Shown piece by piece: positions 24,741 through 33,299 of a stretch of DNA of 33,299 nucleotides. Source of the DNA: Chryseobacterium gleum. Lineage in GTDB: Bacteria > Bacteroidota > Bacteroidia > Flavobacteriales_D > Sanyastnellaceae. Below the pieces are notes generated by a model. It saw only the letters and a list, made by a program, of their open reading frames with translations. It was not told the origin of the DNA and did not search any database. The translations under genes were made by a program, and so were the position numbers. The DNA lies in contig CAMCTV010000013.1 in assembly GCA_945878635.1 (NCBI GenBank), positions 1 to 33,299 of the forward strand, read 5' to 3'. Each line of letters starts with the position of its first letter. Position 1 is the stretch's first letter.

Positions 24741-25635
24741 GATAAGGCAATCTAATTTCGATGATACTTCCTTGAGGCGCATTCTGACGAATCAGAATGG
24801 CTCCGTTGTAAATCTTTAGTATGTTTTGAACCAAGTGCAATCCCAATCCTGTTCCCGGTAGTTTTCCTTTGCTTTGAGAACCTCTGAAAAATGCTTTGAG
24901 GACTTGCTCTTGTTCCTGTTCTTTAAAACCTATTCCTTCATCCTTAACTTGAATGATGATTTCATCGGTCTGTATCAGCGAAAGTGTGATATTACTACCC
25001 TGAGCGCTATACTTGGCAGCATTATCCAAGAGGTTGGAGAGCAGGGCATTCATGAGCTCAGGATCAAAAGGAAAAATGAGCGCTCCTTTTTTTTCTAAAT
25101 TCCACTGATGGGTTGGATACCATTGACGGTATTTCTTCAATGCCGATTCTGCAATGGCTTCCAAATCAATGGTAGAATTCCAAAGGTTAATGCCAGCACC
25201 ATCGGTACGTGTTGCAAGCAAAATGTTTTCTATTTGCTGATGCAATTTATTCAAGGCTATCTGAGCGTTGTTAAGCATCAAACGTTGCGTCTCCTCATCG
25301 GTTTTTCTTTTCAAAAGTGTATCGAGCATGAGGCGAATACTGGTCAATGGTGTTTTTAATTCATGGGTAACTGACAATAGAAATGTATTCTCTGTCTTGG
25401 CCAATTGCATGTCTGTTTTGATGGTTTTGTGAATGAATCGAAAACCCAGAAATAGGAGAATACAGAAAACCAAACCCTCCCCAATAATCATGCTCAACTT
25501 ATAAAAATAAACATCACTATCCCTGTAGATGAGTCTGTAATTTCTCTCTAATTGTATTCCCCACCAAGTCAATTGAAGGATTACATACAAAAATAGAATG
25601 ATTAAAAAATAGAGTCTGTACTTCCGCAATTTCAC
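24724..25635 (-). CDS. Membrane sensor histidine kinase
   Basis: This 303-aa protein starts at a GTG (25635); no ATG lies upstream of the second membrane helix. Two transmembrane helices (about 8-25 and 50-68) flank a short extracytoplasmic loop of about 22 residues, too small for a classical ligand domain. HisKA has the phosphoacceptor His91 in SVTHELKTPLTS. The ATPase domain has an N-box in SNLLDNAAKYS, G1 VKDEGIGF and G2 GTGLGLHLV. It phosphorylates a response regulator, but none is adjacent, so the partner lies elsewhere. It overlaps gpmI by 17 bp on the same strand and is divergent from the patatin gene with only about 24 bp between their start codons. The loop size suggests sensing within the membrane or via another protein. 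Confidence 0.9.
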   Translation of the reverse strand: MKLRKYRLYFLIILFLYVILQLTWWGIQLERNYRLIYRDSDVYFYKLSMIIGEGLVFCILLFLGFRFIHKTIKTDMQLAKTENTFLLSVTHELKTPLTSIRLMLDTLLKRKTDEETQRLMLNNAQIALNKLHQQIENILLATRTDGAGINLWNSTIDLEAIAESALKKYRQWYPTHQWNLEKKGALIFPFDPELMNALLSNLLDNAAKYSAQGSNITLSLIQTDEIIIQVKDEGIGFKEQEQEQVLKAFFRGSQSKGKLPGTGLGLHLVQNILKIYNGAILIRQNAPQGSIIEIRLPYHGKTQ

Positions 25636-25648
25636 CTTGTAAAATTAG

Positions 25649-25656
25649 TACTTTTG
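25649..25656 (+). promoter_or_regulatory. Candidate -7 element for the patatin-like gene
   Basis: TACTTTTG matches TAnnTTTG exactly, but it overlaps the TTG at 25654 and ends 3 bp before the GTG at 25660. If it is active the message is nearly leaderless, or the true start is later. No matching -33 TTG is visible. Confidence 0.35.
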
Positions 25657-25659
25657 TGC

Positions 25660-27957
25660 GTGCTTTTACGGATTATCATTATAGTCATTGGTTTCATTTT
25701 TTCATCGTCCATTGTTGGACAGAAAGTGGGATTGGTATTGAGTGGAGGCGGTGCTCAAGCCCTATCACACATAGGCGTAATCAAAGCCCTTGAAGAGCAT
25801 CATATCAATATTGATTATGTAGTAGGTACTAGCATGGGAAGTGTGATTGGCGCCATGTACGCGTCTGGAATGACGGTTGCCCAGATGGAGGCTTATGTAA
25901 CTTCTGAAGATTACATTGAAATGTCTGAAGGAATCATAGATCTCCAGTATCAATATTTATTTCACCAGCCGCCTTCAGATGCATCGATGTTGCCCATACG
26001 CTTGGGCGGGGGTGAGTCAGTCAAACAGTTTATTCCAACCCATTTGATTTCTCCGGAAATAATGGATTGGGAGACCATGAAGGTTTTGAGTGCCGCCAAT
26101 TACAGATGCCGGGAGAATTTTGATTCATTGATGATACCCTTTCGATGCTTGGCATCTGATGTTGAATCCAAACAGTCCGTGATTTTTCAGTCAGGCTCAT
26201 TGAGCCAGGCAGTGAGGGCATCAATGACCTATCCATTTTATATCCCCGCCATTTCCATTGATGGAAAGTTGATGTTTGATGGAGGTATTTACAATAATTA
26301 TCCTTTGGATGTGATGTATCAAGCCTTTATGCCAGATGTCATCATAGGTTCCAATGTTTCCGGAGTAATCGCCCAACCCAAAGAAGATGATTTTGTCTCA
26401 CAAATTGAAAGTTTGATTGTTTATCGGGAAGGCCTCGATCAACCTTGCCCTGAGGCAATAGAAATCAAGCCAGATGTGTCCGCTTTTGGAACTTTCACCT
26501 TTGGTAATGCCGCCGATATCATTCAAAAAGGATATCAAGCGGCTCAAGAAAAGCTCTCGGATTGGATAGTGGCTCATGGCCCTATTGGTCAAAAAGACAA
26601 TTTTGATATCGCAGAAAAAAGGCAGCAATTTTTATCCATTAAAGTCCCTGATGCCATCACCAAGATTGAGATCAATGGTTTGGAAGCAGGGGAATCGTCC
26701 CGCATTGTGAAAGGAATGACTTCTGGATTGCCCAATGTTGATTTTAATCAATTTGAAAAGCGTTATTATGCGCTTTGGCGCGATCAACGCATACACAAAG
26801 TATTTCCCATCAGCTCAGTTGATACGACACAGTTAGATGATGATGGATACCTACTTAAATTGGATATCAAAAAGGAATTACCGGCCCTTGTAACCATAGG
26901 AGGGAATTTCTCATCACGCGCCATCAATACGGGTATGATTGGGTTCCAATATCAGCCATTTAAGAATAGAGATGCAATGCTCTATGGAAACAGTTATTTT
27001 GGTAGGTTTTATGGTTCGGCTCTGGTAGGTGCCTCATGGACAACCAAGTCTTTTCGATTTCCTTCCTCAGTATCCTTAGCGTTTATTCAGAACCGATGGG
27101 ACTATTACCGCAGTGTATCTGCGTTTTTTGAAGATGTAAAGCCATCCTTTGTATTGGTCAATGAAAGATTTTTTCAGGGTAAATTTAAATTGTCTACCTC
27201 CCAGCATTCTCTGATTACCGCGCAATCTGCCTACACCCATCAGTATGATAAGTATTATCAAACCCGTCAATTCCTGTCCGTTGATACAGCAGATGTGACG
27301 GAGTTTGACGGTTGGATACATAGATTGTCATGGGAGTATAGTACTTTAAATAGAAAGCAATATTCTAATGAAGGGTCAAATGTTAAAGCCATTGTCAAGA
27401 ATGCCTATGGAAGAGAGCTGTCTATCCCAGGTTCAACCAGTGTTCTGAGAGATTCGACAACGCTTTGGCACAATTGGGTTGAGGTGAAATTATCTGGATT
27501 AAAATATTGGAAAGTAACGCGGAATCTATCTTGGTTAACCCAGGCCGGAGGAGGTTGGAGCAATCAAGAGAAGTTCAATAATTACATTGGCACCATCATG
27601 CAAATGGCACCTTACAACGCCATTCCAGAGGCCAGCACTTACTTCATGCCGCAATTTCGGGGTTTGGTATATACTACAACAGGAATTGGAGTAGTGCTTA
27701 GTTGGAAAAGTCGTTTTGATTTGCGATTTGAATACCACCGTATGGACAATTGGAAAAGATATTTGTCGGATTCTTTTAATAAAGCTCGCCTTGAGTACCA
27801 ATCGGAGGCCAATGCTCAAATTTCTGGAAGTATAGTCTTTCAAACACCTGCAGGTCCGCTGTCCTTTCAACTGAATTATCTGGAAAGAAATGCACAACCC
27901 GTTTCGGCTTTGTTCCATTTTGGATACATACTTTTCAATGATTCCCCCAGGAATTAA
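25660..27957 (+). CDS. Patatin-like phospholipase fused to an outer-membrane beta-barrel (PlpD-like)
   Basis: The product is 765 aa from the GTG at 25660; a TTG at 25654 is the alternative and no ATG fits. It has a signal peptide (LLRIIIIVIGFIFSSSIVG, about 1-20). The patatin domain (about 22-310) has an oxyanion GGGAQ, the nucleophile Ser58 in GTSMG and the catalytic Asp207 in FDGGIYNNYP: all catalytic residues are present. Residues about 325-385 look like a POTRA (ITKIEINGLEAGESSRIVKG). The C-terminal 380 residues are a 16-strand-type barrel ending VSALFHFGYILF. This is the order of PlpD, the type Vd autotransporter, so it is expected to cleave phospholipids at or outside the outer membrane. 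Its regulation is not visible. Confidence 0.88.
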   Translation: MLLRIIIIVIGFIFSSSIVGQKVGLVLSGGGAQALSHIGVIKALEEHHINIDYVVGTSMGSVIGAMYASGMTVAQMEAYVTSEDYIEMSEGIIDLQYQYLFHQPPSDASMLPIRLGGGESVKQFIPTHLISPEIMDWETMKVLSAANYRCRENFDSLMIPFRCLASDVESKQSVIFQSGSLSQAVRASMTYPFYIPAISIDGKLMFDGGIYNNYPLDVMYQAFMPDVIIGSNVSGVIAQPKEDDFVSQIESLIVYREGLDQPCPEAIEIKPDVSAFGTFTFGNAADIIQKGYQAAQEKLSDWIVAHGPIGQKDNFDIAEKRQQFLSIKVPDAITKIEINGLEAGESSRIVKGMTSGLPNVDFNQFEKRYYALWRDQRIHKVFPISSVDTTQLDDDGYLLKLDIKKELPALVTIGGNFSSRAINTGMIGFQYQPFKNRDAMLYGNSYFGRFYGSALVGASWTTKSFRFPSSVSLAFIQNRWDYYRSVSAFFEDVKPSFVLVNERFFQGKFKLSTSQHSLITAQSAYTHQYDKYYQTRQFLSVDTADVTEFDGWIHRLSWEYSTLNRKQYSNEGSNVKAIVKNAYGRELSIPGSTSVLRDSTTLWHNWVEVKLSGLKYWKVTRNLSWLTQAGGGWSNQEKFNNYIGTIMQMAPYNAIPEASTYFMPQFRGLVYTTTGIGVVLSWKSRFDLRFEYHRMDNWKRYLSDSFNKARLEYQSEANAQISGSIVFQTPAGPLSFQLNYLERNAQPVSALFHFGYILFNDSPRN

Positions 27958-27961
27958 TGTT

Positions 27962-27969
27962 TATCTTTG
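27962..27969 (+). promoter_or_regulatory. Candidate -7 element of the Gfo/Idh/MocA gene
   Basis: TATCTTTG matches TAnnTTTG exactly, immediately after the stop of the patatin gene. Transcription would start near 27975, leaving a 12-nt leader before the ATG at 27987. No clear -33 TTG is seen. Confidence 0.45.
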
Positions 27970-27986
27970 TAATGAAATTAGGCTAG

Positions 27987-28994
27987 ATGAAGAATATTAA
28001 ATTTGCTGTAATCGGGGCAGGTCACATAGGAAAAAGACATGCTGAAATGGTGAAACGAAATCCCAATGCAGAATTATTGGCGTTTTGTGATGTACGCCCC
28101 GCTGATGAGTGTGGGATAGAGGCTTTCAATGTTCCATTGTATAAAACCACAGATGAATTGTTTTTAAATCACCCAGATTGTGATGTTGTTTGTGTTTGCA
28201 GTCCAAATGGTTTTCACGCACAACACTCTATGGCTGTGCTCAATGCAAAAAAACATTTGGTGGTTGAAAAGCCAATGGCGCTGACCAAGGCGGATTGTGA
28301 AGAGATTATTTACAAATCACTGCAAGTAAACAAGCAGGTGTTTTGTGTGATGCAAAACCGATACAGTCCTCCGAGTGTTTGGATCAAAGAATTGTTGGAG
28401 AGCGGTAAATTAGGTAAAATTTTCATGGTCAATATCAATTGCTATTGGAACCGTGATGATCGATACTACAAGAAAAATCATTGGAAAGGAACAAAAGACC
28501 TTGATGGAGGTACCTTGTTTACTCAGTTCTCTCACTTTTTGGATATTATGTATTGGTTGTTTGGTGATATCATGAACATTCAATCCAAAATGACCGATTT
28601 TAACCATGAACATTCAACTGATTTTGAAGATTCTGGTATGGTCAATTTTGATTTCATCAATGGCGGAATGGGGTCTTTTAATTTCTCTACTTCATGCTTT
28701 GATCAGAATTACGAAAGCAGCATGACCATCATCGCGGAAAATGGAACAGTTAAAATTGGTGGGCAATACATGAATGAGGTGGTTTATTGTCATGTGAAAG
28801 ATTATGTCATGCCGGAATTACCAGAAGGGAATCCCGCCAATGATTATGGTCATTACAAGGGTTCAGCGGCCAATCATGTCTATATCATTGAAAATGTTAT
28901 TGCGACACTTCAAGGAAATTCCATCATTACCACCAACGCTTTGGAAGGAATGAAGGTGGTGGATATCATTGAGAGAATGTACGCTGCCGTGTAA
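27987..28994 (+). CDS. Gfo/Idh/MocA-family NAD(P)-dependent oxidoreductase
   Basis: This 335-aa protein has an N-terminal Rossmann fold (FAVIGAGHIGKRHAEMV, GxGxxG; then VVCVCSPNGFHAQHSM and the conserved EKP in LVVEKPMALTKADCEE). The C-terminal domain carries YWNRDDRYYKKNHWKGTKDL, then DGGTLFTQFSHFLDIMYWLF, with the conserved His of the family's catalytic region. The overall pattern is like the Bacteroidota WbpB/WlbA-type UDP-N-acetylglucosaminuronate 3-dehydrogenases used to make surface sugars. The exact substrate is not certain, and oxidation of another sugar nucleotide or inositol is possible. It starts 29 bp after the patatin gene, with its own -7 element, and ends at a bidirectional terminator. 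Confidence 0.82.
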   Translation: MKNIKFAVIGAGHIGKRHAEMVKRNPNAELLAFCDVRPADECGIEAFNVPLYKTTDELFLNHPDCDVVCVCSPNGFHAQHSMAVLNAKKHLVVEKPMALTKADCEEIIYKSLQVNKQVFCVMQNRYSPPSVWIKELLESGKLGKIFMVNINCYWNRDDRYYKKNHWKGTKDLDGGTLFTQFSHFLDIMYWLFGDIMNIQSKMTDFNHEHSTDFEDSGMVNFDFINGGMGSFNFSTSCFDQNYESSMTIIAENGTVKIGGQYMNEVVYCHVKDYVMPELPEGNPANDYGHYKGSAANHVYIIENVIATLQGNSIITTNALEGMKVVDIIERMYAAV

Positions 28995-29012
28995 TAGTGA
29001 AACCAAAGAAAT

Positions 29013-29044
29013 AAAAAAAGGCCGCAACTGCGGCCTTTTTCTTT
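29013..29044. terminator. Bidirectional rho-independent terminator
   Basis: The stem is GGCCGCA (29020-29026) with TGCGGCC (29029-29035). It has seven A on the left and five T then CTTT on the right, and lies between the convergent oxidoreductase and TPR-like genes, so it can end both transcripts. Confidence 0.9.
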
Positions 29045-29060
29045 ACTAGTAAATTCGAAA

Positions 29061-29789
29061 TTACTTGGTAACGGTGTTGTATTGTATTTGCCATTCAGGA
29101 TCATCCATGAACAATTCATTGGCATATCCCATCCATTCAGCGGCTTTCTTTTTATCACTGGCATTGCCCAACTCATTGGCATATACGATTAAAGCATTCT
29201 TTAGTAGTTTTTTCACTTCTTCATTTCGGGTAGAGTAGGATTGTGACACCAGCAATTCCTTGGCCTTGGCCAATTCCATGTCTGAATCTTTTACAGCTTT
29301 GGCGTGGGCAAAACAAAGCCCTAGCATGATGTGTGCTCCTGCGTCGCTAGGCTCAACATCAATCAAACAGTCATAGTACAATTTGGCTTTGGTGAATTTA
29401 CCCTGCTCATATTGCATATCACCCTCAATTGTGATGTCCTTGCGGATATTCATGAAGAAATCAGGGAATTCATCAACATATTTTTTGTCTTTGTCTTTGG
29501 CTGCATACTTGGAACAAAATTTCATGGCATCTTTAAAAGCGCCTTTGTATTCTTCCATTTGCGTGTATTTTTCAATCTTAGACATTTCATACAATGACAT
29601 GGCGATATACAAATAAGGCAGAGGGTGTTTCTTGGTATCATCACCCATGGTATAATTTTCAGCCTTGTTCAATACCTTCTCGTATTTCTGATCGACAAAA
29701 AGCGAAAGCAAATCCTTGAAATCATTATCAGGCTGGGCAAACAATACAGAGGATGCAAGAGAAAATACAAGTAACAATAATTTTTTCAT
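29061..29789 (-). CDS. Exported TPR-like helical repeat protein
   Basis: This 242-aa protein has a signal peptide (MKKLLLLVFSLASSVLFAQ, about 1-19). The mature part is helical with TPR-like pairs: LSLFVDQKYEKVLNKAENYT, then PYLYIAMSLYEMSKIEKYTQ, GDMQYEQGKFTKAKLYYDCL, and IDVEPSDAGAHIMLGLCFAH. TPR proteins serve as scaffolds, here in the periplasm or at the outer membrane. Its partner is unknown. It is divergent from the second TonB receptor, with 140 bp between starts, and a shared regulatory region is possible. It ends at the bidirectional terminator at 29013-29044. Confidence 0.75.
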   Translation of the reverse strand: MKKLLLLVFSLASSVLFAQPDNDFKDLLSLFVDQKYEKVLNKAENYTMGDDTKKHPLPYLYIAMSLYEMSKIEKYTQMEEYKGAFKDAMKFCSKYAAKDKDKKYVDEFPDFFMNIRKDITIEGDMQYEQGKFTKAKLYYDCLIDVEPSDAGAHIMLGLCFAHAKAVKDSDMELAKAKELLVSQSYSTRNEEVKKLLKNALIVYANELGNASDKKKAAEWMGYANELFMDDPEWQIQYNTVTK

Positions 29790-29929
29790 AATCTTATTTT
29801 TTGGAGGTCACTAAAAAACTATGCCAAAATAGAACATTTTGAGCATGTGCTATCTATTCCGTTCAAAAAAAATACGTAAATCTGAGGCAACGGTGTTTGT
29901 ATATTCGCCGTTAGTCAAATGAAAATGAT

Positions 29930-32239
29930 ATGAGAAACTTCTTTATAGCGGCCTTGTTGTTGTTGAGTGTGCAAATGTTGGGTCAAGGCTCGGTTCGAGG
30001 ATTCATTAAGGATAAGGAAACAGGTCAGGCTGTATTTCCTATCACAGTAGGTTTGGAGGGTACTGGTTTCGGCGCGCAGACCGATATCAGTGGCTATTAT
30101 TCTTTGACCAAGGTGCCCGTTGGAAAGTATATACTTATTGTCCAATCCATTGAGTTCAAGACTATCAAAGAAGAAATTGAGATTCAAGACAATAAAGTTT
30201 TAACCAAGAACTACTTGGTGGATCGTTCCGATGTTGAAATGAAAACTTTAGATGTTTCCTCAGAGCGCTCGGATCAAATCAATAACGTGAACATATCTTC
30301 TGAGACGGTTCGTTCTCAAGACATCAAGAAAATTCCGTCTATTGGTGGCCAGGCGGATTTGGTGCAGTACCTCACGGTTTTGCCGGGTTTTGTGAGTACA
30401 GGTGATCAGGGTGGACAGATTTTCGTACGCGGAGGTAGCCCGGTACAGAATAAAGTGATTATGGATGGTATGGTCATTTACAATCCTTTTCACAGCATTG
30501 GGTTGTATTCCGTTTTTGATACGGATATCATTTCTACTGCTGATGTTTACACGGGTGGTTTCAATGCGCAATACGGCGGTAGAATCAGTTCGGTAATGGA
30601 CATCACCACAAGGGATGGCAATAAGCGCAAATCCAATGGTAGGGTAGGCGTGAATCCATTTGGTACAAAAGTATTGTTGGAGGAACCGCTCAAAAAATTG
30701 AATGAAAAAGGCGGTGGAATTTCCTACATGTTTTCATTGAAGAATTCATACTTGGATAAATCTTCCAAGACCATTTATCCTGATGTGAATGATGGTGCTG
30801 GTTTGCCTTTTAGGTACCGCGATATCTACGGGAAGATTTCCATGGGAGGTGGCAATGGTAGCAAATTGAATTTGTTTGGTTTCAACTTTACCGATGACGT
30901 AATCAAGTACCAAGGATTGTCTCAGTTGAGCTGGGTGAATAACGGTGGTGGAGGGAATTTTGTTGTGGCTCCTGCAGGTTCTACGGTCTTAATAAACGGA
31001 AACTTTGCATTCTCTAAGTACAAGTGTATACTCAAAGAAGAAAACAATCCCGATAGAGCGACGGAAATATCCAGTTTTAATTTTGGCTTAGATTACAAGT
31101 TCAATATTGATAAGGATGTTTTGAATTATGGATTGGAGATTGTAGGTTTTGGAACCCAGTACAACACTTTCAACCCACTTGGTGTAAAGGTTGACTTGGC
31201 TCAAAACATGACAGAACTGAATGGTTATTTTACTTACAAGATCAATCGGAAAAATTGGATTGTCGAACCAAGTATTCGTATGCAGTATTACAGCTCTATT
31301 GCTGTCGTTTCTCCCGAGCCACGTTTTGGTTTAAAGTACAAAGCTTCTGAAAGGTTGAGATTGAAATTGGCCTTGGGTAGATACTCTCAAAATTTGATGG
31401 CAACCAACTCTGACCGTGATGTGGTTAACCTGTTTTACGGATTTTTAGCAGCACCTGAAGAAACCCAAGACGAATTTGTCACTCCGGACAATGAAACAAA
31501 ATTGGTGAAGAATTCTTTACAAAGAGCCATTCATTATGTGGCAGGTACTGAGTTCGATTTAACGGAGTCCATCAATATCAATTTTGAAGGTTATTACAGA
31601 GATTTCAGACAAATCACGAACATCAACAGAAACAAAATCTTCCCTGACGACGGAGACAATCAGGATCAACCAGAGATATTACGCAAAGACTTTTTGATTG
31701 AAATGGGAAGGGCATACGGTGCAGATATGGTCTTGAAATACGAGAGCAAGCGTCAGTACATCTATATGGTTTATTCATTGATGAAAGTTGATCGTTGGGA
31801 TGGATTAAAATGGTACGCACCCGTATTTGACCGTCGTCACAATATCAATTTGGTGGCGACACAGAAGTTTGGAAAAGACAGAAATTGGGAATTATCGGGT
31901 CGTTGGAATTTGGGATCCGGATTGCCATTCACGCAGACGCAGGGTTACTACCAGCCTAATTTGGTATCTGGAGGAATAAGCACAGATTACGTGAATGCCA
32001 ACCCCAATGAATTGGGGATACAGTTTGCCGAATTAAATAGAGGAAGATTGCCATACTACCATCGTTTGGATGTTAATTTAAAGCACACCTGGAAGGGTAA
32101 AAAAGCCAATTGGGAATGGAATTATGGGATTACCAATTTCTACAATAGAGAGAACGTATTCTACATTGACCGAATCACTGCTAAGCGCACCAATCAGCTG
32201 CCTTTGATGTTCAATATGGGTGTTGAAATGAGTTTCTAA
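29930..32239 (+). CDS. TonB-dependent receptor with carboxypeptidase-regulatory-like domain
   Basis: This 769-aa protein has a signal peptide (MRNFFIAALLLLSVQMLGQ). Residues about 21-100 are a CarboxypepD_reg-like domain (VRGFIKDKETGQAVFPITVG). The plug (about 115-225) carries QADLVQYLTVLPGFVSTGDQ, then GGQIFVRGGSPVQNKVIMDG, DVYTGGFNAQYGGRISSVMD. The remainder is a barrel ending in an aromatic-rich last strand (LPLMFNMGVEMSF). It is shorter than the receptor at 4120-7224 and of a different clade (VRGGSP.QNKVIMDG instead of VRGIGDRY). Substrate is unknown and no SusD partner is adjacent. A near-consensus -7, TATATTCG, lies at 29900-29907. Its stop codon overlaps the recN stop on the other strand by 3 bp. 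Confidence 0.9.
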   Translation: MRNFFIAALLLLSVQMLGQGSVRGFIKDKETGQAVFPITVGLEGTGFGAQTDISGYYSLTKVPVGKYILIVQSIEFKTIKEEIEIQDNKVLTKNYLVDRSDVEMKTLDVSSERSDQINNVNISSETVRSQDIKKIPSIGGQADLVQYLTVLPGFVSTGDQGGQIFVRGGSPVQNKVIMDGMVIYNPFHSIGLYSVFDTDIISTADVYTGGFNAQYGGRISSVMDITTRDGNKRKSNGRVGVNPFGTKVLLEEPLKKLNEKGGGISYMFSLKNSYLDKSSKTIYPDVNDGAGLPFRYRDIYGKISMGGGNGSKLNLFGFNFTDDVIKYQGLSQLSWVNNGGGGNFVVAPAGSTVLINGNFAFSKYKCILKEENNPDRATEISSFNFGLDYKFNIDKDVLNYGLEIVGFGTQYNTFNPLGVKVDLAQNMTELNGYFTYKINRKNWIVEPSIRMQYYSSIAVVSPEPRFGLKYKASERLRLKLALGRYSQNLMATNSDRDVVNLFYGFLAAPEETQDEFVTPDNETKLVKNSLQRAIHYVAGTEFDLTESININFEGYYRDFRQITNINRNKIFPDDGDNQDQPEILRKDFLIEMGRAYGADMVLKYESKRQYIYMVYSLMKVDRWDGLKWYAPVFDRRHNINLVATQKFGKDRNWELSGRWNLGSGLPFTQTQGYYQPNLVSGGISTDYVNANPNELGIQFAELNRGRLPYYHRLDVNLKHTWKGKKANWEWNYGITNFYNRENVFYIDRITAKRTNQLPLMFNMGVEMSF

Positions 32240-33299
32240 TTCAGGTTGAGCAATTCCTTAGCATTTGTAATAGCGGCTGGCGTGGGCTTTTGGCCACTCA
32301 ACATTTCTGCAATTTCTTGAACCCGCTCTTGTGCATTAAGAGTCTTGATGGATGTGATGGTTCGCTCTCCACTGTGATCTTTCAATACTTTGAATTGATG
32401 CTGCGCTTTGGCTGCAACTTGAGGTAAGTGCGAAATGGTGATTAATTGCATATGCGCTCCACATTCCTGCAGTAAGGCGCCTATTTTTAATGCTACGTCT
32501 CCGCTAACTCCCGTATCTATTTCATCTAAAATCAAAACAGGCAATGCTTTTTGCTTGGCCAAAACAGTCTTGATGGCCAGCATGACCCTTGACAATTCAC
32601 CGCCGGAAGCCGCTTTTTGTATGGGCATGGCTGCATTTCCTTTGTTAGCGCTAAAAAGCATTTGAACATCATTGATGCCGTCGGGTTTGAAATCCGTTTC
32701 TGTTAGTGCAAGACTGAGTTGGGCGTGTTCCATTGAGAGTCTTTTTAACCAGCCTTCAATTTCTGAACAAATGCTTGCGGCAGCTTCTTGCCTTCTTGTG
32801 CTCATTAATCTTCCAATGGTGAGTAACTCAGTTTCGGCTTTGGAAATTTCTCTGTTGATTTTCTCCATCTCATCATCAAAATGATGAATGATGTTAAGTT
32901 GAGTTTCCCATTGATCCTTTAATGCAATCAACTCTTCTGCATTGGATACGCGGTGCTTTTGTTGCAATCGGTATATTTCTCCCAATTGCTGCTGCAGTTG
33001 AACCAATTTTTCAGGGTCATTGACATTGCTTTCAGATGCAGTATCTAGCTCAGTGGATAAATCCTTGATTTCAATTTGTATTGATTTTAATCGATCCAAT
33101 AGGTCTTGCCCATTGTTGATTTGTTCAGCGTGTTTTTGAAACAATTGTAAGCTCTGATAAACCTGGGAAACAATACCATTCTCCGCGTTGAATAACATAC
33201 TGCATTGCTGTAGCATGGCATTAATCTCCTCAATATGTTCGGCTCTGTTTACCCATTGTTCACTTTCTATGATGTTGATTTTTCCCAATGAAGATTGTG
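32236..33299 (-). CDS. recN: DNA repair protein RecN, N-terminus cut off by the window edge
   Basis: About 354 C-terminal codons are present and the frame stays open to the right edge. Full RecN is about 550 aa, so roughly the first 200 residues, including Walker A, are missing. What remains is the coiled-coil arm (about 33200 down to 32750, rich in L, E, K and Q) and the C-terminal SMC-like ATPase half. It carries the signature KAASGGELSRVMLAIKTVL, Walker B VLILDEIDTGVSGDVALKIG, the D-loop His region LITISHLPQVAAKAQHQF, and a C-terminal IAEMLSGQKPTPAAITNAKE typical of RecN. RecN acts in double-strand-break repair. No start is visible within the window. It converges with the TonB receptor gene. 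Confidence 0.95.
   Translation of the reverse strand, partial: QSSLGKINIIESEQWVNRAEHIEEINAMLQQCSMLFNAENGIVSQVYQSLQLFQKHAEQINNGQDLLDRLKSIQIEIKDLSTELDTASESNVNDPEKLVQLQQQLGEIYRLQQKHRVSNAEELIALKDQWETQLNIIHHFDDEMEKINREISKAETELLTIGRLMSTRRQEAAASICSEIEGWLKRLSMEHAQLSLALTETDFKPDGINDVQMLFSANKGNAAMPIQKAASGGELSRVMLAIKTVLAKQKALPVLILDEIDTGVSGDVALKIGALLQECGAHMQLITISHLPQVAAKAQHQFKVLKDHSGERTITSIKTLNAQERVQEIAEMLSGQKPTPAAITNAKELLNLN

Overview
The window looks like chromosomal DNA from a Bacteroidota member, most likely Flavobacteriales. Signs of this are type IX secretion (T9SS) C-terminal sorting domains of both type A and type B, two TonB-dependent receptors with N-terminal carboxypeptidase-regulatory-like domains, an ECF sigma / Spy-like operon of the Bacteroidota type, no Shine-Dalgarno sequences but A-rich leaders, and TTG-N18-TAnnTTTG promoters (clearest at the tRNA-Glu gene). 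I cannot name the genus from sequence alone. No insertion sequence, integrase, prophage or CRISPR array is visible.

Left third (1-10275, all minus strand). The window opens inside a strongly codon-biased gene for a secreted beta-helix-like protein. To its right is a tightly packed seven-gene operon running from 10275 down to 1421 and ending in a hairpin terminator. In transcription order it encodes a MopE-like calcium-binding-repeat protein with a T9SS tail, two members of an unrecognised secreted family, a large TonB-dependent receptor, a third member of that family, a FISUMP-domain lipoprotein and a small outer-membrane beta-barrel. Junctions are 4-bp overlaps or gaps of at most 6 bp, so the products are probably made together. 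This is the best candidate for an undescribed system: a surface assembly of three paralogous secreted proteins, a calcium-binding protein, a lipoprotein and an outer-membrane importer.

Middle (10587-15580). A FemAB/GNAT-like gene and a tRNA-Glu(UUC) with its own promoter and terminator lie on the minus strand. A secreted thioredoxin-fold (TlpA-like) gene lies on the plus strand. A four-gene minus-strand operon then encodes an ECF sigma factor, a single-pass membrane protein in the anti-sigma position, a Spy-like periplasmic protein and a lipoprotein. The last two units converge on a bidirectional terminator.

15681-20709. A plus-strand trio encodes a NeuB-family synthase, a KdsC/YrbI-type HAD phosphatase and a probable glycosyltransferase. 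The genes are joined by ATGA overlaps and suggest a route to a nonulosonic (sialic-acid-like) surface sugar. It runs into an oppositely oriented asnS, which follows a LolD/MacB-like ABC ATPase gene.

20819-33299. This part holds a choice-of-anchor-L / T9SS type B surface protein, gpmI (glycolysis) overlapping an orphan sensor histidine kinase gene, a PlpD-like patatin-barrel protein, a Gfo/Idh/MocA sugar-nucleotide oxidoreductase, a TPR-like exported protein, a second TonB-dependent receptor, and the C-terminal part of recN running off the right edge.
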